Shown piece by piece: positions 57,551 through 64,000 of a stretch of DNA of 64,000 nt. The stretch is from Azotobacter salinestris (GTDB lineage Bacteria > Pseudomonadota > Gammaproteobacteria > Pseudomonadales > Pseudomonadaceae): positions 323,001-387,000 of the forward strand of contig NZ_CP045302.1 in the NCBI RefSeq assembly GCF_009363155.1. Direction: 5' to 3'. The translations under genes were made by a program, and so were the position numbers. Positions within the stretch are counted from its first letter, which is position 1, and each line of letters opens with the position of its first letter. Under the pieces are notes generated by a model that did no database searches, was not told the origin of the DNA, and saw only the letters and a list, made by a program, of their open reading frames with translations.

Positions 57551-58424
57551 ATGCAATCCAGCACCGCCTTGGTTCTGGCCGGCGGCGGAAGCCTCGGCGC
57601 GGTTCAGGTCGGCATGTTGCAGACGCTGGTGGAAGCGGGGTTGAACTTCGATCTCGTGGTCGGCGGCCTCGGTCGGAGCCATCAATGGCGCCTATTTCGC
57701 TGCCCGCCCCACCCTTGCCGGCATTGCCGGGCTCGCGGATATCTGGCGCGGATTGCGCCAGGCCGACGTGTTCCCCTTCTCGTTCACCGACGCCCTCGGC
57801 GGGTTGCTGCATCACCGCGGCCACCTGCTGCAGCCGGCCGCCCTGAAGCGCCTGATCCGACGCGCGCTGCCCATCCGGCGCATCGAGGAAGCCCGACTGC
57901 CACTGCACATCGTCGCCACCGACCTTTTGAGCGGCGCGGAGGTCGTGTTGTCCAAGGGAGATGCCGAACAGGCCCTGCTGGCCAGCACTGCCATTCCACT
58001 GGTATTCCCGGCGGTGTGGCGCGAAGGCAGCGTGCTGGTAGACGGTGGGGTGAGCAGCAGCACCCCCATCGCCAGCGCCGTAGCGCTGGGTGCTACTCGA
58101 ATCCTGGTGTTGCCCACAGGCTTTGGCTGCGCCTGCAAGGAGCCGCCCAGAGGCCTCGTAGCCCTGGCACTGCATACCCTCAACCTGATGAGCATGCGCC
58201 AACTGGTACGCGACATCGAGCTGCATGCAGCCCGTGCGCGCATTCATGTCGTTGCCCCACTGTGTCCTCTGGCAGTGTCGGTTTTCGATTTCAGCCAGAC
58301 CGGAGAGCTGATGGACCGCGCCCATCAACGGACCCGAGCCTGGCTGGATTCCGGGGGACTCGAGCAAAGCGGCGTGCCGGATTCGCTGATGGCACATCAC
58401 CATGCTGACATGATGATGCCGTAA
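57551..58424 (+). pseudogene. Frameshifted patatin-like phospholipase
   Basis: The start (ALVLAGGGSLGAVQVGMLQ) is the patatin oxyanion region. Near 57664-57668 one extra G shifts the frame inside the nucleophile motif: without it the sequence would read VVGASVGAINGAYFAARP (G-X-S-X-G). The other frame keeps ATDLLSGAEVVLSKG, and the Asp-Gly motif VLVDGGVSSSTPI to the stop at 58424. The total length is 3n+1, consistent with a single insertion. It closes the arsenosugar operon; an intact protein might have acted on lipid-linked arsenic species (inference). Confidence 0.8.
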
Positions 58425-58489
58425 GGCGGCGACCTACGGCGAACGGAGCTCACTGGGGGTATCTCAGAAGGCGGAACTTTGGCGCCTTT

Positions 58490-60292
58490 CTACTGGATCG
58501 GCAGCCGGCAGCGCATCGACAGCCCGACGCCCTCGGCGCGCTGCGCTTCCAGGGAGCCGCCGAAGCCCTCGACGATGCTGCGACTCATCGACAGGCCCAA
58601 CCCAAGCCCTTCCGGCTTGCTGGTGTAGAACGGCGTGAACACCCGCTCCAGCTCAGCGTCGCTCAGCCCCGGCCCGCAGTCGCGCACCTCGATCGTTACC
58701 CGCCCGGCCTCGGCACGGGCCGTCAGCATGATGCTGGTCGGCTGGCCGGGATGGGCCTCATGGTTGGCGTCGATGGCATTGCGCAGCAGGTTGAGCAGGA
58801 CCTGCTCGAGCAGCACCCGGTCGGCGTAGACCGGCGGCAGGTCGTTCGGCAAGTGCGCCTCGATCGTCACCTGGCTGGCGTTCGCTTCCCAGCCGCAGAG
58901 ACGTACCGCGCCCCGCGCCACCTCGGCCACATCGAGCGCCTGCATGCGTCGCTGCCCCTTGCGCAGAAAGGCGCGCAGCCGCTTGATCACCTCCGAAGCG
59001 TGCTGGGCGTGCTCGGTGATGCGTTCCAGTCCCTGGGCAACGCGCAGCACCGCCTGCGGATTGTGCTCCAGGGATTGCAGGTAGCGCTGGCTGGCGCTGG
59101 CGTAGTTGACCACCGCCGCCAGCGGCTGGTTGATCTCGTGGGCGAGCCCGGAGGCCAGCTCGCCGAGACTGACCAGCCGGGCGGTATGCGCCAGCTCGTC
59201 CTGATGACGGTGCTGCTGCGCCTCGCGCAGCTCGCGCTCGGTCATGTCGCGCGCCACCAGCGAGTAATAACGTTCGCCGCCGACCGCAGAATGCGCCAGC
59301 AGCACCAGCGAAACCGGCACCGAGGCACCGCCGCCCATCGGTTGCAGGCGCGCATCGGCGCTCCACGCCCCCTGTCGCTCGGCGATGCTCCAGCCCTCGG
59401 CCTGCAGCTGCGCCACGTCGTCGCGGGCGAAGAGTGCGGCCAGCGGCGGCATCGGCTGCCGCTCGCCGATCCCCAGGGTGCGCCGGGCAGCCGGATTGAG
59501 GTAGGTGATCTGTCCGGCCGGGTCGATGAACAGCACCAGATCGGTGTTGGCCTCCACCACGCCGGCCAGTCTGCGGTTGTTTTCCTCGGCACGGACCCGG
59601 GCGGTGATGTCCCGCGACACGCTGATCACCTCCACCACCTCACCGGTATAGGTGTCACGGATCGCCCGGCTGGCCGTCTCGAACCACAGGTAGTGCCCGG
59701 CACGGTGGCGCACCCGGTAGCTCATGGTGTGATAGCCGTGCTGCTCCAGCGCCTCCCGGGCACTGACCAGTTGCGTCCGCTCGCGAATATGCACGAACGT
59801 GCGTACCGGCTTGCCGCGCAGCTCCTCCGGCCAGTAGCCGAGCAGGGTCCAGGAGGCCGGCGAAGCGTCCAGGAAACGCCCGTCGGGATCGTGGCGGGAG
59901 ATCAGGTCGGTAGTGTTCTCGGTGATCAGTCGATACAGCCGACGCGCCTTGGCGGCCTCGCGCTCGCCGAGAATGTGTCCGGTGGCATCCCGACAGCGCG
60001 CCACCACCCTCCTCGTTCGCGGATCGGGAATGAAAGTCCAGAGCAGAACCCGCTCCCCGAACTGCGCCTCGACGTCCTCGATGGCCCGCCGCTGCTCAAG
60101 ACAGGCGCGCACCAGCTGCTCGTGATTCGCCGGCAGGCAGCCGGCCAGAACCTGCCGTTCGGACTCGCCGAGCAGCGCCCGCAGGGACTCGTTCAGTTCC
60201 AGGGGCCGAGCACGGGAATCCAGCAGCAGACCGGGCTGCGGATCGAACGCCAGCAACGGCGAAGCGCTCGGATGATCGGCATCTGGCTGCAT
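58490..60292 (-). CDS. PAS-domain sensor histidine kinase
   Basis: The 600-residue protein has no membrane segments. Residues 1-130 are a degenerate PAS-like region; PAS domains follow at about 135-250 (LITENTTDLISRHDPDGRFL) and 255-370 (EANTDLVLFIDPAGQITYL). The HisKA phosphoacceptor is in LASGLAHEINQPLAAVVNYA, and HATPase motifs are NLLRNAIDANHEA and DCGPGLSDAEL. It is a cytosolic FixL-like sensor without a clear haem ligand. No regulator gene is adjacent. The same-strand FixJ-type regulator at 39546-40229 is the plausible partner. Confidence 0.88.
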   Translation of the reverse strand: MQPDADHPSASPLLAFDPQPGLLLDSRARPLELNESLRALLGESERQVLAGCLPANHEQLVRACLEQRRAIEDVEAQFGERVLLWTFIPDPRTRRVVARCRDATGHILGEREAAKARRLYRLITENTTDLISRHDPDGRFLDASPASWTLLGYWPEELRGKPVRTFVHIRERTQLVSAREALEQHGYHTMSYRVRHRAGHYLWFETASRAIRDTYTGEVVEVISVSRDITARVRAEENNRRLAGVVEANTDLVLFIDPAGQITYLNPAARRTLGIGERQPMPPLAALFARDDVAQLQAEGWSIAERQGAWSADARLQPMGGGASVPVSLVLLAHSAVGGERYYSLVARDMTERELREAQQHRHQDELAHTARLVSLGELASGLAHEINQPLAAVVNYASASQRYLQSLEHNPQAVLRVAQGLERITEHAQHASEVIKRLRAFLRKGQRRMQALDVAEVARGAVRLCGWEANASQVTIEAHLPNDLPPVYADRVLLEQVLLNLLRNAIDANHEAHPGQPTSIMLTARAEAGRVTIEVRDCGPGLSDAELERVFTPFYTSKPEGLGLGLSMSRSIVEGFGGSLEAQRAEGVGLSMRCRLPIQ

Positions 60293-60343
60293 TCGTTTAT
60301 AACCATCCCTTACTGGGAGTTAAATTAAATAAATATAGTAATC

Positions 60344-60366
60344 ATACTACATTGTGCAGGTAGTAT
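60344..60366. promoter_or_regulatory. Inverted repeat in the kinase/acyl-CoA synthetase promoter region
   Basis: ATACTAC at 60344-60350 and GTAGTAT at 60360-60366 are exact inverse copies spaced by 9 bases. They lie in an AT-rich divergent region (60293-60474) upstream of the acyl-CoA synthetase gene. This could be the binding site of the FixJ-type regulator or of another activator. Confidence 0.45.
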
Positions 60367-60474
60367 TTACATATCAAATGGAGATTGCTATACAGATCGG
60401 CGAAGGGTGTACCAGCCCTGCCGGAACGGAAAGGCTGGCAGGCAATAAGAACAATCAGCCGAAAGGATAAAAGC

Positions 60475-62097
60475 ATGTCGATCTTCGAACAGGGCCTGTC
60501 GCGCTCTGAAGTCAACCACGTCCCCCTTTCCCCGCTGAGCTTCATCGAGCGAAGCGCCTCCGTCTATCCGAACCGCCCAGCCGTGATCCATGGTTCGATT
60601 CGCCGCACCTGGGCCGAGACCTATGTGCGTTGCCGCCGCCTGGCCTCCGCCCTCGCCGGTCGCGGCATCGGCAAGGGCGATACCGTGGCGGTGATGCTGC
60701 CCAACATTCCGCAGATGCTCGAGGCGCACTTCGGCGTACCGATGGTCGGCGCAGTACTCAACACGCTCAACGTACGCCTGGATGCCGAGGCCATCGCCTT
60801 CATGCTGCAGCACGGCGAGGCCAAGGTGCTGATCGCCGATCGCGAATACCAGGAGGTGATCCATGCCGCAGTCGGGATGCTCGATCATCCGCCGCTCCTG
60901 ATCGACGTCGACGATCCGGAGTACGGCGAAGGCCAGCCGATCAGCGATCTCGACTACGAGGCCCTGCTCGCCGAGGGCGACCCGGCGTTCGCCTGGCAGT
61001 GGCCAGACGACGAGTGGCAGGCCATCAGCCTCAACTATACCTCCGGCACCACCGGCAATCCCAAGGGGGTCGTCTACCATCACCGCGGCGCCTACCTGAA
61101 CTCGCTGGGCAACCAGATGGTCTGGGCGATGGGCAACCACCCCGTGTACCTCTGGACCCTGCCGATGTTCCACTGCAATGGCTGGTGCTATCCCTGGACC
61201 GTCACCGCCCTGGCCGGCGTGCACGTGTTCCTGCGCCGGGTCGATCCGCAGCAGATCCTCACCCTGATTCACGAGCACCGCGTCACCCATCTGTGCGGCG
61301 CCCCCATCGTCCTCAATGCCCTGGTCAACATGCCAGACTCGGCCAAGGCTGCCATCGACCACCCGGTGCATGCCATGGTCGCCGGCGCCGCACCGCCGGC
61401 CAAGGTGATCGGTGCGGTGGAGGAAATGGGCATCCAGGTCACTCACGTCTATGGCCTCACCGAAGTCTACGGCCCGGTCACCGTGTGCGCCTGGCACGAG
61501 GAATGGGACGAGCTGTCGCTGGACGAACGGGCGCGGATCAAGGCGCGCCAGGGCGTGCGCTACCCGACCCTGGAGGGAGTGATGGTGGCCGATCCGCAGA
61601 CCCTGAAGTCGGTGCCGCGCGACGGCGAGACCATCGGCGAGATCTTCATGCGCGGCAACACGGTAATGAAGGGCTACCTGAAGAACCCGACCGCTACCGC
61701 CGAGGCCTTCGAGGGTGGCTGGTTCCATACCGGCGACCTGGGCGTCTGGCATCCGGACGGCTATGTGGAGATCAGGGACCGCCTGAAGGACATCGTGATC
61801 TCCGGTGGCGAGAACATCTCGACTATCGAGGTGGAAGGTGTGCTCTATCGCCATCACGGCGTCCTCGAGGCAGCCGTGGTGGCCCGCCCCGACGAGAAAT
61901 GGGGAGAAACCCCCTGCGCCTTCGTCACCCTCAAGGCCGGCCACGAGCGGACCAGCGAGGCGGAGATCATCGCCTTCTGCCGCGAGCACCTGGCCGGCTT
62001 CAAGATCCCCAAGCGCGTGGTCTTCAGCGAACTGCCGAAGACCTCCACCGGCAAGATCCAGAAATACGTCCTGCGCGAACGCGCCAGGGCGCTGTAG
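60475..62097 (+). CDS. Acyl-CoA synthetase (AMP-forming)
   Basis: The 540-residue protein is an ANL-superfamily ligase: the P-loop NYTSGTTGNPKGVVYHHRG, the core VTHVYGLTEVYGP, GGWFHTGDLGVWHPDGY and the C-terminal catalytic Lys in KTSTGKIQKY. It activates a medium-chain or related carboxylic acid as acyl-AMP and then the CoA thioester; the closest types are AlkK/DmdB-like. AAAGGA precedes the ATG at 60475. Next come a permease and a 3-hydroxyacyl-CoA dehydrogenase on the same strand, forming a likely fatty/carboxylic acid use operon. Confidence 0.9.
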   Translation: MSIFEQGLSRSEVNHVPLSPLSFIERSASVYPNRPAVIHGSIRRTWAETYVRCRRLASALAGRGIGKGDTVAVMLPNIPQMLEAHFGVPMVGAVLNTLNVRLDAEAIAFMLQHGEAKVLIADREYQEVIHAAVGMLDHPPLLIDVDDPEYGEGQPISDLDYEALLAEGDPAFAWQWPDDEWQAISLNYTSGTTGNPKGVVYHHRGAYLNSLGNQMVWAMGNHPVYLWTLPMFHCNGWCYPWTVTALAGVHVFLRRVDPQQILTLIHEHRVTHLCGAPIVLNALVNMPDSAKAAIDHPVHAMVAGAAPPAKVIGAVEEMGIQVTHVYGLTEVYGPVTVCAWHEEWDELSLDERARIKARQGVRYPTLEGVMVADPQTLKSVPRDGETIGEIFMRGNTVMKGYLKNPTATAEAFEGGWFHTGDLGVWHPDGYVEIRDRLKDIVISGGENISTIEVEGVLYRHHGVLEAAVVARPDEKWGETPCAFVTLKAGHERTSEAEIIAFCREHLAGFKIPKRVVFSELPKTSTGKIQKYVLRERARAL

Positions 62098-62194
62098 TCC
62101 CTTTCCGCCGCCCGGTAGCGCCACGAACGCGCCAGGTGTGCCTGCCCGTTTTACAACAACGATAACAATGGCGCATGCGCCAACGGAGACCTCC

Positions 62195-63568
62195 ATGCAA
62201 CTATTCAATCGCAAAGACGGTGACGAGCAGCCCTACTGGCCGGCCGGCCCCTTCAAGGTCCGCCTGCCCTTCGTGCACTACCGCTGGGAAACCGCGGAAA
62301 TGCTCCAGGCGTTCATCATGTTCGTGGTCAGCCTGGGCATGATCCCGCTGCTGGAGAAATACCTCGGCCTGCCCTATGAGGTGGCCATCGCCTACGTGGT
62401 AATCTGCGGCATCGGCTTCATGCTGCCGGCCCTGCTCGGCGTGCCGCTGGTGCCGGGCTGGATCACGCCCGGCATCCCGGTGGTGATCCTCTTCCTCAGC
62501 GACTACCAGCCCGGTCCGGAAGCTATCCAGGCCCTGTTCGCCCTGCAATTTCTGGTGTTCCTGATCTTCCTCCTGCTCGGTGTCACCCGTCTCGGCAGCG
62601 TGATGGTGCGTCTGGTGCCCAACTCCATGAAGGGCGGCATCATCATCGGCGCCGGCATTGCCGCACTGATGGGCGAGATCTCCAGCGGCGGACGCCTGGC
62701 CAATACCCCGATCTCCCTGGTGCTGGGCAGCCTGATCTGCCTGTACCTGATGTTCTCGGTATCCTTCAGGGGCCTCACCGAGCGTGTGCCGCTGGCGCGC
62801 AAGATCGTCAACTACGGGATGGTGCCGGGCATGCTGATCGCCATTTTCATCGGCATCGCCGTGGGTGAGTACAAGATGCCGGAGATCAGGTGGGGGATCA
62901 CCCAGCCGGCCTTCGACCAGCTCTGGAACTACCTGCCGTTCGGCATCGGCTTCCCGGATGCGAAGATCTTCCTCTATGCCATCCCCACGGCGGTGATCGC
63001 CTACATCATCGCCTTCGGCGACATCATCGTTGGCCAGTCGCTGATGCAGCGCGCCGATGAACTGCGCACCGACGAAAAGATCGACTACAACGTCGACCGC
63101 ATCCATCTGGTCACCGCCGTGCGCAACGCCCTGCATGCCTTCTTCGCGCCCTACCCCGGCCTGGCCGGGCCGCTGTGGACCGCCGCCGCGGCGACCATGG
63201 CCGAGCGCTACAAGTACGGCCGCAAGGCGATGGACTCGATCTACAGCGGTGCCGGCACCTTCTGGATCACCGGTTTCATTGCCCTGTTCATCCTGCCGCT
63301 GGTGAGCTTCTTCCAGCCGGTGCTGCCGATCGCCCTGTCGCTGACCCTGGTACTCACCGGCTACATCTGCCTGATGGTCGGCTTCGAGCAGCTCAACAAC
63401 AACACCGAGCGCGGGATCGCTGGCACCATGGGCGTGGTTCTGGCCGTCTATGGGGCGGGCTGGGGCCTGGCCACCGGGGTCGTGCTGTACATTCTGGTGG
63501 AGCGCACCCATCTGCTCCGCTTCGCCTCGACCAAGAGCGAGATCGGCGCCACCCCGGAAGCCGACTGA
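62195..63568 (+). CDS. Multi-pass permease, solute carrier 23/NCS2-like
   Basis: The 457-residue protein has about 12-14 hydrophobic segments. Motifs LVPNSMKGGIIIGAGIAALMGEI and AFGDIIVGQSLMQRADELR resemble the nucleobase/ascorbate and xanthine-uracil permease fold, but the usual substrate-binding signature is altered. Its placement between acyl-CoA genes suggests carboxylate rather than base uptake (inference). GGAGACC lies ahead of the ATG at 62195. Confidence 0.68.
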   Translation: MQLFNRKDGDEQPYWPAGPFKVRLPFVHYRWETAEMLQAFIMFVVSLGMIPLLEKYLGLPYEVAIAYVVICGIGFMLPALLGVPLVPGWITPGIPVVILFLSDYQPGPEAIQALFALQFLVFLIFLLLGVTRLGSVMVRLVPNSMKGGIIIGAGIAALMGEISSGGRLANTPISLVLGSLICLYLMFSVSFRGLTERVPLARKIVNYGMVPGMLIAIFIGIAVGEYKMPEIRWGITQPAFDQLWNYLPFGIGFPDAKIFLYAIPTAVIAYIIAFGDIIVGQSLMQRADELRTDEKIDYNVDRIHLVTAVRNALHAFFAPYPGLAGPLWTAAAATMAERYKYGRKAMDSIYSGAGTFWITGFIALFILPLVSFFQPVLPIALSLTLVLTGYICLMVGFEQLNNNTERGIAGTMGVVLAVYGAGWGLATGVVLYILVERTHLLRFASTKSEIGATPEAD

Positions 63569-63638
63569 ACCGCTATATTCCTGTCGTCCACGCCTGTACG
63601 GGGCTGGGCGACAGGAGCCTATCCAAGGAAAGCCGAAC

Positions 63639-64000
63639 ATGAACGATCCCTTGAAGAATACGACTGAAGCGCGCATCGCAGTCATCGGCGCCGGAACCAT
63701 GGGCAACGGTATCGCCCAGGTCTGCGCATTGGCAGGCCGCCAGGTCACTCTCGTGGACATCTCCGACAGCGCCCTCGAGCGTGGCCTCGCCACCCTGTCC
63801 GCCAATCTGGAGCGCCAGGTGAAGAAGGGGCTTATCGCGGAGGCGGACAGGCAGGCAGCCCTGGCCCGCATCCACCCGCAGACCCACTACGGCGCTCTCG
63901 CCGGAAGCGAACTGGTTATCGAGGCGGCCACCGAGAACCTTGACCTCAAGCGGCAGATCCTCGCCCTGATCGAGGAAGCGACGGAGCCCGACGCGCTCAT
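63639..64000 (+). CDS. 3-hydroxyacyl-CoA dehydrogenase, N-terminal part (runs off the window)
   Basis: About 120 residues are visible. The Rossmann NAD-binding motif VIGAGTMGNGIAQVCALAG and the acidic Asp in VTLVDIS followed by LVIEAATENLDLK are typical of 3-hydroxybutyryl/3-hydroxyacyl-CoA dehydrogenases (PaaH/Hbd). It oxidises 3-hydroxyacyl-CoA with NAD+. AAGGAA precedes the ATG at 63639. The C-terminal domain lies past the window edge. Confidence 0.88.
   Translation, partial: MNDPLKNTTEARIAVIGAGTMGNGIAQVCALAGRQVTLVDISDSALERGLATLSANLERQVKKGLIAEADRQAALARIHPQTHYGALAGSELVIEAATENLDLKRQILALIEEATEPDAL

Overview
The window is about 65% GC, densely coded, and reads as chromosome of a member of the Pseudomonadaceae (Pseudomonas or Azotobacter type). 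The family-level call rests on protein content and on a near-canonical gammaproteobacterial/Pseudomonas-type dif site at 36102-36129. That site places the window at the replication terminus. No rRNA, tRNA or CRISPR array was seen.

Layout. 0-2.3 kb: a membrane methyltransferase-like gene with a DUF2933 gene, divergent from a His/Met-rich periplasmic protein and a His-tailed cytochrome c (metal-resistance flavour, inferred). 2.7-9.4 kb: a delta-60-repeat/RTX giant protein, an LtaS-type membrane sulfatase and a second RTX protein. 9.5-16.1 kb: LysR divergent from an aldo/keto reductase, then a tightly overlapped molybdenum hydroxylase operon (IorA-like, IorB-like, XdhC-like, MocA-like). 16.1-24.6 kb: a thermonuclease, then a stress island (PhnN, tandem Usp, an unusual GroEL without GroES, Hsp20, an AsrB/PyrK-type flavoprotein, a BCAM0308-type protein, two phosphoribosyltransferases and an alpha/beta hydrolase). 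It resembles the low-oxygen-activated loci of other proteobacteria. 24.8-31.3 kb: two tyrosine recombinases, a KfrA-like protein, a broken nitroreductase, a truncated thiolase and an intact glutaryl-CoA dehydrogenase. 31.3-35.9 kb: a CPA2/Kef antiporter and an FMN glutamate-synthase-like gene split by a clean IS630 insertion. 36.1 kb: dif. 36.2-40.2 kb: a patatin-related protein, a TetR regulator and a FixJ-type response regulator.

40.5-58.4 kb is an accessory block. It opens with a MITE, an IS5-family remnant, a low-molecular-weight arsC, a second IS630 element, a decayed carboxymuconolactone decarboxylase gene, and a TetR/haloacid-dehalogenase unit with four related palindromic operators. 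It continues into a long colinear arsenosugar-type operon: radical-SAM ArsS, a TVP38-disulfide reductase fusion, a SelD-like flavoprotein with an amber codon, DoxX, ArsM, a Pst phosphate transporter whose PstC and PstA are fused through a deletion, an ECF sigma factor with its zinc-finger anti-sigma, the two 'arsenosugar biosynthesis' glycosyltransferases (TIGR04282, TIGR04283), DUF547 and a frameshifted patatin. Inferred role: take up phosphate/arsenate, reduce and methylate arsenic, transfer the SAM-derived sugar, glycosylate it and possibly make lipid-linked products. Several genes are damaged, so the pathway may be decaying in this strain.

58.5-64 kb returns to core-like genes: a PAS histidine kinase (whose likely partner is the FixJ-type regulator 18 kb away, across the island), an acyl-CoA synthetase, a multi-pass permease and the start of a 3-hydroxyacyl-CoA dehydrogenase.
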